DNA of 5,773 bases from an uncultured Anaerococcus sp. (GCA_902465755.1 CABQOK010000098.1:1-5773), one strand, 5' to 3'. Shown: positions 1 through 5,098, numbered from the stretch's first letter. Notes: a model not told the origin generated them from the sequence alone. Made by a program: numbers and translations.

Positions 1-80
1 TTATAATCTTATTTTTAATATATTTTCCAATATAAGTTAGTTTTTTTGATAATTGGGTAATATTCTTATAGGAGAGGATT
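1..80 (+). promoter_or_regulatory. Upstream region of the ferritin operon; promoter uncertain
   Basis: This AT-rich stretch precedes the first gene and holds no gene of its own that I can see. The only clear element is the ribosome site AGGAG at 70-74, six bases before the ATG at 81. A TATAAT hexamer at 2-7 could be a -10 box whose -35 lies outside the window. A weaker alternative is GATAAT at 48-53 with a poor -35 (TTCCAA, 25-30) at 17-bp spacing. I cannot choose between them, and the transcript could also come from further upstream. Confidence 0.25.
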
Positions 81-383
81 ATGAAAGATTTGATGCTTAT
101 TAAGAAAATACTAGATAAAGATAAGGCAGACGAAGTTTATCCTGTAACTTTCGATTTGGATAAAAGCTTCGAGAGGTCTATAGCTGTGGGTATTTTTAAT
201 GACTTGATGAAGAAAAATATCATCAAATCAAAGAGATTTACCATAAAAGAGCATTCTTTCACGGTCGATATCCTCCCAGCTTCTATCAATGAAGTGATAG
301 AGATAATTATAAAAAAGGGAATGTACATATATGGGGTCTACACCCTGTATGATAACTACATCGAAGAAGGAGAATTAAAATAA
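81..383 (+). CDS. Hypothetical 100-aa protein, first gene of the ferritin operon
   Basis: I do not recognise this family. The protein has no cysteine, no membrane segment and no signal peptide, so it should be a small soluble cytoplasmic protein. The predicted order is strand (about 18-25), helix (28-46), strand (51-56), strand (58-65), helix (67-80), strand (81-90), which matches a beta-alpha-beta-beta-alpha-beta ferredoxin-like fold. The end vaguely recalls small domains found at the C-terminus of some ABC ATPases, but this is only an impression. An in-frame TAG at 69-71 shows it is not the tail of a longer upstream frame. The ATG at 81 has AGGAG at 70-74; an ATG at 93 (Met5) is a weaker alternative. 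Its TAA shares one base with the ferritin ATG, and the ferritin ribosome site lies inside it, so the two are probably translationally coupled. Confidence 0.8.
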   Translation: MKDLMLIKKILDKDKADEVYPVTFDLDKSFERSIAVGIFNDLMKKNIIKSKRFTIKEHSFTVDILPASINEVIEIIIKKGMYIYGVYTLYDNYIEEGELK

Positions 384-892
384 TGGATAAGAAAATTTTA
401 GATTTAATCAATGAACAAATGAACTTTGAATTTGAGTCAGCTTATATTTATAAAGCTATGGCTGCATATACTGACGATTTAGACCTTGAAGGATTTACAA
501 CTTGGATGGATCAACAAGTAACAGAAGAAATCCACCACGGAGAAGGAATGAAGAACTTCCTTCAATCAGTTGGCTACAAACCAGTATATACTGCAATTCC
601 TGAACCAAGAGCAGACTATGATTCAGTTCTTGACGTAATGAAATCTGCCCTTGAACATGAAAAAGAAGTTACAAGAAGAATAACCAATATTGCCCAAGAA
701 GCAAACGGCGTTGATGAAAGAGTTAGAAGCTTCATCCAATGGTACATCGATGAGCAAGTTGAAGAAGAAGAAACATTCAACAAACTTGTTACAAGACTTG
801 AAAGAGTTGGAGATGACTGGCACTCAGTTTATATCCTAGATGCTGAACTCGGACAAAGACCAGAACCAACAACACCATCAATAGCAGAATAA
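383..892 (+). CDS. ftnA: Non-haem bacterial ferritin (iron storage, FtnA type)
   Basis: This is a ferritin of the usual bacterial length (169 aa). Family members form a 24-subunit cytoplasmic shell that oxidises Fe(II) at a ferroxidase centre and stores it as ferric mineral, which limits Fenton chemistry. All expected diiron ligands are visible by alignment from memory to E. coli FtnA: Glu16 in NEQMNFEF, Glu49 and His52 in EEIHH, Glu93, Gln125 in DEQVEEEE, and Glu128. Tyr23 matches the conserved tyrosine near the centre. No haem-ligand methionine pattern points to bacterioferritin, and the length and motifs exclude a Dps protein. The start is fixed by AAGGAG at 367-372 and by the TAATG overlap with the preceding gene. 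The C-terminal tail is proline-rich. Codon use leans to frequent codons (many GAA, ACA, CTT), consistent with high expression. The next gene starts 3 nt after the stop. Confidence 0.95.
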   Translation: MDKKILDLINEQMNFEFESAYIYKAMAAYTDDLDLEGFTTWMDQQVTEEIHHGEGMKNFLQSVGYKPVYTAIPEPRADYDSVLDVMKSALEHEKEVTRRITNIAQEANGVDERVRSFIQWYIDEQVEEEETFNKLVTRLERVGDDWHSVYILDAELGQRPEPTTPSIAE

Positions 893-895
893 TAT

Positions 896-1603
896 ATGAA
901 AATTATAAAAAATAATAATCTAAGAGCCCAAGTCAATGAAGAAGGAGCCTATGTCGAAAAATTTACCTACAAGGATAAGAACATATTTTTCGATAAAAAA
1001 AGCCTTCCTTTGGGTGATTCTTACAAGATTAGGGGTGGCATGCATGTGTGCGCCCCTAATTTTTCTGATGATAAACTCTTAAATGAATTACCTAGCCACG
1101 GATTTGGTAGAGATAAGAGATGGGAAGTAAAAGATTATGGAAAAGATTATCTTAAGCTAGAACTTACCGGCCTTGGATCTTATGACGAAGTTTCCTTTGA
1201 GATTTCCTATAAAGTCTTGGAAGATGGACTAAGGACAAAGCTTATTATAGAAAATAAGGGAGAGAAAAAAGTTCCTCTAGCTCCTGCCTTCCATCCATAT
1301 TTTGCTACAAGTTTTGAAGATTTGAGCTTAAGAGAATATAAAATCGAAAAGAAAGACCTGCCTGATTCTATTTTCATCAATGCTGATTCCATGGCCTTTG
1401 CTACGAAAGATATGGAAGTTGAAATTAAGGGATCAGGGAATGTAGGTACTTTTACCTTGTGGTCTGATTTTTTGGATGATTATGTCTGTATTGAGCCTAC
1501 TTACAATGGGAAAAGTTTCCTAGATGATAACCTATTGCCTTTTTATATCGAAGAGGGAAAAACTTTCGTTCAAGAATTTGATGTTTTAATCAAAGATATT
1601 TAA
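896..1603 (+). CDS. Aldose 1-epimerase-like protein (galactose mutarotase superfamily)
   Basis: The protein belongs to the galactose mutarotase-like superfamily, whose members interconvert the anomers of free or phosphorylated aldoses in the cytoplasm. Diagnostic pieces appear in order: RGGMHVCAPNF (46-56), HGFGRDKRW (68-76), FHPYF (132-136) with the likely catalytic acid His133, and CIEP (198-201) with the likely general base Glu200. The RGG...HGF.R pattern is closer to the YeaD/glucose-6-phosphate 1-epimerase and Slr1438-like branch than to classical GalM. At 235 aa it is shorter than typical GalM (about 340) or YeaD (about 290), but both catalytic residues are present and no frameshift is seen. 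The true substrate is unknown. It follows ferritin by 3 nt and is presumably cotranscribed, yet I see no Shine-Dalgarno sequence before its ATG, which suggests reinitiation after ferritin translation. The functional link to ferritin is unclear. Confidence 0.85.
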   Translation: MKIIKNNNLRAQVNEEGAYVEKFTYKDKNIFFDKKSLPLGDSYKIRGGMHVCAPNFSDDKLLNELPSHGFGRDKRWEVKDYGKDYLKLELTGLGSYDEVSFEISYKVLEDGLRTKLIIENKGEKKVPLAPAFHPYFATSFEDLSLREYKIEKKDLPDSIFINADSMAFATKDMEVEIKGSGNVGTFTLWSDFLDDYVCIEPTYNGKSFLDDNLLPFYIEEGKTFVQEFDVLIKDI

Positions 1604-1639
1604 GATATTCAATTTAGGAATTAATATTATAAATTCAAC

Positions 1640-1667
1640 TTGAAAATAACTTAATTATGTGTATAAT
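1640..1667 (+). promoter_or_regulatory. Sigma-A-type promoter for the small membrane protein
   Basis: TTGAAA at 1640-1645 and a perfect TATAAT at 1662-1667 are separated by 16 bp. Transcription would begin near 1674, giving a short leader before the ribosome site AAGGAGA (1684-1690) and the ATG at 1696. No convincing terminator lies between the epimerase stop and this promoter, only an AT-rich 6-bp repeat (AATTTA/TAAATT), so readthrough from the upstream operon is also possible. Confidence 0.7.
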
Positions 1668-1695
1668 TATCTTAAGAAGATAAAAGGAGATAATT

Positions 1696-1962
1696 ATGGC
1701 AACTATAGCAATGCTGATACTTTTTTTAGTATTAGGAGGGGGAATGATTAAGTTTATATTTAAGTTGGGTCTAGGAATAATTGGACTTGTATTGGGCCTA
1801 GTATTCCTGCCTGTTTTGTTAGTGATTACTCTATTGGCCTTGCCACTAGCAGTAATTGGAGGTTTCTTAGGCCTTGTAGTTAAGCTTTTGCCGCTACTTG
1901 TAATCGGAGGCCTTGGATATTTTGGATATAAGTATTATAAGGAAAATTATCAAACTTGGTAA
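1696..1962 (+). CDS. Small hydrophobic integral membrane protein, function unknown
   Basis: The 88-aa product is almost entirely hydrophobic, rich in Leu, Gly, Val and Ile. I read three membrane-spanning stretches: about 2-16, 20-44 and 46-76 (the last two could be divided differently). Lysines at 19, 23 and 63 are the only charges before a polar, basic C-terminal tail after residue 76 (YKYYKENYQTW). No catalytic motif is present and I cannot name the family. The size and make-up recall small stress-associated membrane proteins or holins, but neither is supported by a specific motif. The ATG at 1696 has AAGGAGA six bases upstream. A second in-frame ATG at 1744 (Met17) has its own AGGAGG, so a 72-aa form lacking the first segment may also be made. 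The gene has its own promoter and ends directly in front of a strong terminator, so it is probably monocistronic. Confidence 0.75.
   Translation: MATIAMLILFLVLGGGMIKFIFKLGLGIIGLVLGLVFLPVLLVITLLALPLAVIGGFLGLVVKLLPLLVIGGLGYFGYKYYKENYQTW
1734..1739 (+). promoter_or_regulatory. Internal ribosome binding site for a possible second start
   Basis: A perfect AGGAGG lies four bases before an in-frame ATG at 1744-1746 (Met17 of the small membrane protein). It is encoded within the Gly-Gly-Gly codons GGA GGG GGA, so glycine codon use could explain it by chance. It is a better match to the consensus than the site of the annotated start, though its spacing is slightly short. Confidence 0.4.
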
Positions 1963-1968
1963 AAAAAT

Positions 1969-2005
1969 AGAGCTGTTGCATTTTGCTTGCAACGGCTCTT
2001 ATTTT
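1969..2005. terminator. Bidirectional intrinsic terminator between convergent genes
   Basis: The arms 1969-1980 and 1988-1999 form a 12-bp stem with one G-T wobble (1974/1994) and a 7-nt loop (1981-1987). On the plus strand it is followed by TATTTTATTT; on the minus strand by seven T residues (complement of 1961-1967). It therefore can end both the small membrane protein transcript and the HAD phosphatase transcript. The plus-strand T-run overlaps the HAD stop codon. Confidence 0.9.
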
Positions 2006-2807
2006 ATTTGTTTAAAATAAATCGTTCAATAGCTTCACCTACAGCTCCTTCTTCATTTGTGGCCTCTGCTACAAAGTTTGCGGATTCTTTTACCTGGAGG
2101 TGGGCGTTAGCTACAGCGACTGAAGTGCCAGCCTCTTCTAGCATGGCGACATCATTGTAGTTATCTCCGATAGCAAGTACCTCGTCAAGACCTATTCCAT
2201 AGTGCTCACATACTTTCTCTAAGGCTTTTGCCTTGTTTACTCCCTTGGCATTTATTTCCATGAACATATCTGATGAATAGGCTATCTCTACATCGTAGTT
2301 GGTAAGATAGGCAATGTCTATTTCTAGTCCTTGAAGGTAGTTCATGTCCTTGTTTTTAAGGATAGCTTTTAGGATGATTTGATCTTTAAGAAAGTCAATA
2401 TTGTTATCAGTAAGCTCGGTGATTTGTGTTTCCGCATAGGAATCACGGTCGAGATTAAGACCGTATTTGTGATCTAGGGTGTAGATATAGCAAGTTTGAT
2501 CGTTAGCATAAGAATAATCAAAAATTGTCTTAGCATATTCATACTTTATTCCCATAGAGTGAACTATCTCTTGGGTCTTGATATTCATAACAATAGCCCC
2601 ATTACAGCAGATCACGTAACGATCATCGTGGATTACTCCAGCCTGTTTGGGTATATCGAAAAGCTCATAAGTACCACGACCTGTGGCAAGCATCACTATG
2701 ATGCCTTTTTCTTGAGCTTTTTTGATAGCTATTCTATTTCTTTGAGGTACGTTTTTATCCTGATCTACCAGGGTTTCATCAATATCTGATGCTACTAGCT
2801 TTATCAT
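2004..2807 (-). CDS. Cof-type HAD-IIB family phosphatase
   Basis: This is a haloacid dehalogenase-superfamily phosphatase of the Cof/IIB class, normal length at 267 aa. Such enzymes hydrolyse sugar phosphates, flavin or cofactor phosphates in the cytoplasm with Mg2+; the substrate here cannot be read from sequence. Motif I is DIDET (8-12), with nucleophile Asp8 and acid/base Asp10; Glu11 replaces the more common Gly. Motif II is ATGR with Thr42. The type IIB cap lies roughly at 85-185. Motif III is Lys192 in KGVNKAKAL, and motif IV is GDNYND with Asp215 and Asp219. The ATG follows the glutaredoxin stop by 8 nt; the ribosome site AGGA (2814-2817) overlaps that stop codon. It and the ATG sit in a short inverted repeat that could form a weak hairpin. 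It is the second gene of a two-gene minus-strand operon and ends at the bidirectional terminator. Confidence 0.92.
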   Translation of the reverse strand: MIKLVASDIDETLVDQDKNVPQRNRIAIKKAQEKGIIVMLATGRGTYELFDIPKQAGVIHDDRYVICCNGAIVMNIKTQEIVHSMGIKYEYAKTIFDYSYANDQTCYIYTLDHKYGLNLDRDSYAETQITELTDNNIDFLKDQIILKAILKNKDMNYLQGLEIDIAYLTNYDVEIAYSSDMFMEINAKGVNKAKALEKVCEHYGIGLDEVLAIGDNYNDVAMLEEAGTSVAVANAHLQVKESANFVAEATNEEGAVGEAIERFILNK

Positions 2808-2815
2808 AGGAGATC

Positions 2816-3049
2816 CTATTTATTAGCCTTTAAAAACTCTATGATATCGTCTGACTCGTAGAGATATTCTCCGTCATGGTAGAGGCAAGGGATTTGTCTT
2901 TTGCCTCCCTTTTCTACTAGTTCATTTAAGGCATCTCTATCTTCATTTATATTTACAACTTCAAGTTCTATGTTTTCTTCTTTCATAAAGTTTTCAACTT
3001 TTTTACAATATGGGCATACAGTTCCTACGAATAGTTTGTAATCTTTCAT
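2816..3049 (-). CDS. Glutaredoxin-like thiol-disulfide oxidoreductase (CPYC)
   Basis: The 77-aa protein is a complete minimal thioredoxin-fold domain of the glutaredoxin family, which reduces disulfides in the cytoplasm. The redox motif CPYC occupies residues 12-15, preceded by the first strand YKLFVGT. The conserved cis-proline is Pro54 in RQIP, and YESDDI (64-69) corresponds to the usual glutathione-contacting stretch. Another cysteine, Cys55, follows the cis-proline. Many anaerobic Firmicutes lack glutathione, so the reductant may be thioredoxin reductase or another thiol; this is inference, and an NrdH-like role is possible although no nrd gene is near. The ATG is supported by GAGGTG at 3055-3060, five bases upstream. 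It is the first gene of the minus-strand pair and is transcribed divergently from the sortase operon. Confidence 0.9.
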   Translation of the reverse strand: MKDYKLFVGTVCPYCKKVENFMKEENIELEVVNINEDRDALNELVEKGGKRQIPCLYHDGEYLYESDDIIEFLKANK

Positions 3050-3075
3050 AATTTCACCTCATTTTTTAAAAAACT

Positions 3076-3104
3076 TTCATATTATCTTCATTAAGGTATA
3101 TTAT
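3076..3104 (+). promoter_or_regulatory. Candidate promoter for the sortase-glycosylase operon
   Basis: TTCATA at 3076-3081 and TATTAT at 3099-3104 are 17 bp apart and would place the start near 3111. The match is moderate and other AT-rich hexamers nearby (for example TATTAT at 3108-3113) could serve instead. Whatever the exact choice, the two divergent promoters must interleave in fewer than 100 bp. Confidence 0.4.
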
Positions 3105-3108
3105 ACTT

Positions 3109-3137
3109 ATTATATGAATATTTTAAAGTTTATACAA
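3109..3137 (-). promoter_or_regulatory. Promoter for the glutaredoxin-HAD operon
   Basis: On the minus strand, TTGTAT (complement of 3132-3137) and a perfect TATAAT (complement of 3109-3114) are 17 bp apart. Transcription would start near 3102, giving about 50 nt of leader. A second TATAAT (complement of 3100-3105) has no good -35. The -35 overlaps the sortase ribosome site on the other strand. Confidence 0.6.
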
Positions 3138-3147
3138 AGGTGGTTCG

Positions 3148-3924
3148 ATGAAAAATAAAGTAATATCTGTTATTAGATTTATTCTAATAGTCATCATAAT
3201 TGTTTGCCTAGGGATCTTAGGTAAAAGGGGCTATGACTACTGGACTAATATGAAAAATAACAAACATATAGCAGGACTTATAGAAGAGAGCAAAAGCGAG
3301 TCTAAAAATAATAATGAGAGCGAAGAGCTTACAGAAGATGAGAAATTCAAAAAACTTGAAGAGCAAAACCTCTACCTACTAAAGAAGTTCAAGGAAGAAA
3401 ACTCAGATGTAGTAGGAGTAATTGAGATTCCTAATACAGCTATCAAATACCCAATTCTTCATGCAGAAGATAACAACTTCTATCTAAGAAAGGGTCTTAA
3501 TAAGGAATATGATATAGCAGGTTCCATCTTTATGGATACCAACAATTCAACCGACATAAGCGATGACAATACCGTAATTTACGGCCACCATCTAGAGCTT
3601 GAGTCAATGTTTACTCCGCTAGATAAATATAGAGACCAAGAATTTGCCGAAAATCATAGGGTAATGTATGTAACAACAGAAGAGGGCCTTCGTGAATATG
3701 AGATATTCTCAGCTTATGGTACTCCTTCCGACTATGATTATAGGACCCTTGAATTTATGTACGATGCGGACAAGATTCCATATTTTAATAAGTTGAAGGA
3801 AAGCTCTGAGGTAAGTCTTGATACTAGAGAGTTCAATGAAGATGATACAATAGTAACCCTATCAACTTGCCAATATGATTATGACGATCAAAGACTAGCA
3901 GTGCATGCAGTAAGGATAAGATAG
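3148..3924 (+). CDS. srtB: Class B sortase (cell-surface transpeptidase)
   Basis: Sortases are extracellular cysteine transpeptidases that cleave a sorting motif and join the protein to the cell wall or a pilus. The N-terminus carries one membrane anchor (residues 5-25) flanked by Lys and Arg, typical of a type II membrane orientation. A charged, low-complexity linker (about 36-86, rich in Glu, Lys, Asn and Ser) follows. The catalytic domain runs from about 87 to the end: GVIEIPNTAIKYPI (90-103), catalytic His147 in YGHH, nucleophile Cys241 in TLSTC, and Arg249 in DQRLAVHAVR. The YGHH and STC spacing and the domain order point to class B rather than class A or C. The ATG has AAAGGTGG at 3136-3143. 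No sorting-signal protein or pilin gene lies in the window, so its substrate is unknown; clostridial class B enzymes often take (S/P)PXTG-like or NPQTN-like signals. Its TAG overlaps the next start by one base. Confidence 0.93.
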   Translation: MKNKVISVIRFILIVIIIVCLGILGKRGYDYWTNMKNNKHIAGLIEESKSESKNNNESEELTEDEKFKKLEEQNLYLLKKFKEENSDVVGVIEIPNTAIKYPILHAEDNNFYLRKGLNKEYDIAGSIFMDTNNSTDISDDNTVIYGHHLELESMFTPLDKYRDQEFAENHRVMYVTTEEGLREYEIFSAYGTPSDYDYRTLEFMYDADKIPYFNKLKESSEVSLDTREFNEDDTIVTLSTCQYDYDDQRLAVHAVRIR

Positions 3925-4826
3925 TGCTAAGATATACGACAGATTCAGAAAGAAAAATTAACATTGAGGAAAATGAAAAGGGGCTCATCCTAAGGGAGGC
4001 CTCTTTTGAACCTAGTCATATTTTCGAATGTGGCCAATGCTTCAACTTCCACAAGGAAGAAGATGGTTCATATACGGCTGTCTTTATGGAAAAGATTATC
4101 AATGTCCTAAAGCTTGATGATGCTTCTATTCTTATTAGAAATATCAGCCTAGAAGACTTTAATGAAATCTTTTACGACTACTTTGACCTAGGGCTTTGCT
4201 ATGAGGCAATCAAGGAAGAAATATCCATTGATCCAGTAATGGAAAAGGCTACAGCCTATGGTTATGGGATTAGAATCCTGAACCAAGAAGTATTTGAGAC
4301 TACAATTTCTTTTATAATATCAGCCAATAACCAAATACCTAGGATAAAAAAGGCTGTTAGAATTATATCTGAAAGATATGGGGATTATATAGGGGAATAT
4401 AAGGGAAGAAATTATTATTCCTTCCCAAGACCAGAAGTCTTGATGAAGGTTAAACCAGAAGACTTAAGAGAATATGCCAGAGTAGGCTTCAGGGATAAGA
4501 GAATAGTAGAAGCAAGCAGGATGATCTATGAAGGTCACCTAGAAGAAGCTTGCGACTTAGATACAGAAGATCTTAGGAAAAGGCTAATGGAACTACCAGG
4601 AGTTGGGCCAAAGGTCGCTGATTGTATCTTACTTTTCGCCTATCATAGGAGAGAGACCTTCCCAGTAGATGTTTGGATTAAGAGAGTTATGGAGACACTT
4701 TTTATCAAAAAGGAAGTCCCTAAAAAAGAAGTTGACGACTATGCTAGGAAATATTTCGGCAAAAACGCTGGCTACGCCCAACAATACCTCTTCTATTATG
4801 GAAGAGAAGAAAAAATTGGAAAATAA
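3924..4826 (+). CDS. ogg: 8-oxoguanine DNA glycosylase/AP lyase (OGG1 type)
   Basis: This 300-aa protein resembles OGG1-type enzymes such as the characterised Clostridium acetobutylicum Ogg, which excise 8-oxoguanine paired with cytosine and cut the abasic site. The N-terminal OGG domain contains FECGQCFNF (34-42), with Gly37 matching the residue that recognises the oxidised base. SANNQIPRI (133-141) matches the asparagine loop that fills the DNA gap. The helix-hairpin-helix is LPGVGPKVADC (224-234), with catalytic Lys230 and the helper Asp249 in PVDVW. Near the end, AGYAQQYLF (282-290) gives Gln286 and Phe290, equivalent to human Gln315 and Phe319 of the base pocket, so activity is likely intact. 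The start is GTG, chosen because AAGGA (3912-3916) lies seven bases before it and it overlaps the sortase TAG as TAGTG. Cotranscription with a sortase is functionally odd. A strong terminator follows 8 nt after the stop. Confidence 0.94.
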   Translation: MLRYTTDSERKINIEENEKGLILREASFEPSHIFECGQCFNFHKEEDGSYTAVFMEKIINVLKLDDASILIRNISLEDFNEIFYDYFDLGLCYEAIKEEISIDPVMEKATAYGYGIRILNQEVFETTISFIISANNQIPRIKKAVRIISERYGDYIGEYKGRNYYSFPRPEVLMKVKPEDLREYARVGFRDKRIVEASRMIYEGHLEEACDLDTEDLRKRLMELPGVGPKVADCILLFAYHRRETFPVDVWIKRVMETLFIKKEVPKKEVDDYARKYFGKNAGYAQQYLFYYGREEKIGK

Positions 4827-4834
4827 AATAAGTT

Positions 4835-4905
4835 AAGCTTTTGCAAGGATAAGCTTTTAGATTAGTCCTAGGACAGATTAAGTTTATCCCTTGCAAGGGC
4901 TTTTT
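4835..4905 (+). terminator. Long intrinsic terminator of the sortase-ogg operon
   Basis: The left arm 4835-4856 pairs with the right arm 4880-4902 to give about 22 bp, broken by one bulged C (4888) and a few G-T wobbles. The 23-nt loop contains a perfect GTCCTAGGAC palindrome (4865-4874). The stem runs into TTTTT at 4901-4905 and then CTTT. The right arm also holds the 12-bp perfect palindrome CCCTTGCAAGGG (4888-4899). It sits 8 nt after the ogg stop and clearly can end that transcript. Confidence 0.88.
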
Positions 4906-4942
4906 CTTTGGAAAACTTTACTATAAAAAATAAAAAAATTAT

Positions 4943-4971
4943 TTGACATTTCACAAACAATGAGATATTAT
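4943..4971 (+). promoter_or_regulatory. Near-consensus promoter of the LacI-family gene
   Basis: A perfect TTGACA (4943-4948) is followed after exactly 17 bp by TATTAT (4966-4971). Transcription should start near 4978. A-rich tracts at 4923-4938 lie just upstream of the -35 and resemble an UP element. The perfect TATAAT at 4972-4977 is 23 bp from the -35 and is probably not the one used. The leader to the ATG at 5099 is then about 120 nt. Confidence 0.8.
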
Positions 4972-4983
4972 TATAATATAAAT

Positions 4984-5053
4984 ATGTAAGCGGTTGCAAT
5001 AAATAAGAGCAAGATATTGATTTTGCTAAATATAACTAAGATTCAGCTTACAT
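4984..5053 (+). other. Structured 5' leader: inverted repeat ATGTAAGC / GCTTACAT
   Basis: ATGTAAGC at 4984-4991, which contains the left half of the operator, is an exact inverted match to GCTTACAT at 5046-5053. In RNA this would make an 8-bp closing stem. It encloses a 7-bp hairpin, AGCAAGA (5008-5014) with TTTTGCT (5021-5027), including one G-T pair. The closing stem directly abuts the terminator-like hairpin that begins at 5054. The downstream arm also repeats an operator half-site at the DNA level. I recognise no known riboswitch class here. Confidence 0.4.
4985..4998 (+). promoter_or_regulatory. LacI-family operator (cre-like palindrome)
   Basis: TGTAAGCGGTTGCA has the central CG and the TG.AA.CG.TT.CA dyad typical of LacI-family operators. 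It fits 13 of 14 positions of the Gram-positive cre consensus TGWNANCGNTNWCA, the exception being G at the second W. It starts about 7 bp after the predicted transcription start, where a bound protein would block initiation or early elongation. Likely ligands are the LacI-type product of the gene downstream (autorepression) or CcpA (carbon catabolite control); the sequence does not decide between them. Confidence 0.7.
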
Positions 5054-5084
5054 CTTTCCCATTTTACTGGTGGGAAAGGGTTTT
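5054..5084 (+). terminator. Terminator-like hairpin in the LacI gene leader
   Basis: CTTTCCCA (5054-5061) and TGGGAAAG (5071-5078) form a perfect 8-bp stem with a 9-nt loop that could gain two more wobble pairs. GG and then TTTTAT follow. The T-run is short, so termination may be partial. The hairpin ends only 8 bases before the ribosome site, so it could act as an attenuator, a 5' mRNA stabiliser, or a block to ribosome access. Confidence 0.5.
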
Positions 5085-5098
5085 ATAGGAGGAAAGTT

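Noticed and set aside
137..328. Minus-strand frame inside the first gene, and similar ones at 623-823 and 1207-1392
   Set aside because: Each is a shadow of a well-supported plus-strand gene and shows no domain.
1593..1609. Direct repeat AAGATATT at 1593-1600 and 1602-1609 at the end of the epimerase gene
   Set aside because: It is only two copies of an AT-rich 8-mer and likely chance in this base composition.
1611..1640. Possible terminator after the epimerase gene
   Set aside because: Only a 6-bp all-AT pairing (AATTTA/TAAATT) is present with no T-run, so it is too weak to call.
2496..2789. Open frame of 97 codons on the plus strand inside the HAD gene
   Set aside because: The minus-strand HAD gene carries all four catalytic motifs; the plus-strand frame has no motif.
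4943..4977. TTGACA with the perfect TATAAT at 4972-4977 as the promoter
   Set aside because: The spacing of 23 bp is too long; TATTAT at 4966-4971 gives the ideal 17 bp.
4984..4989. ATG TAA start-stop in the LacI leader, as a possible regulatory mini-ORF
   Set aside because: No ribosome site precedes it, it lies about 6 nt from the predicted RNA 5' end, and the bases are better explained as part of the operator and inverted repeat.
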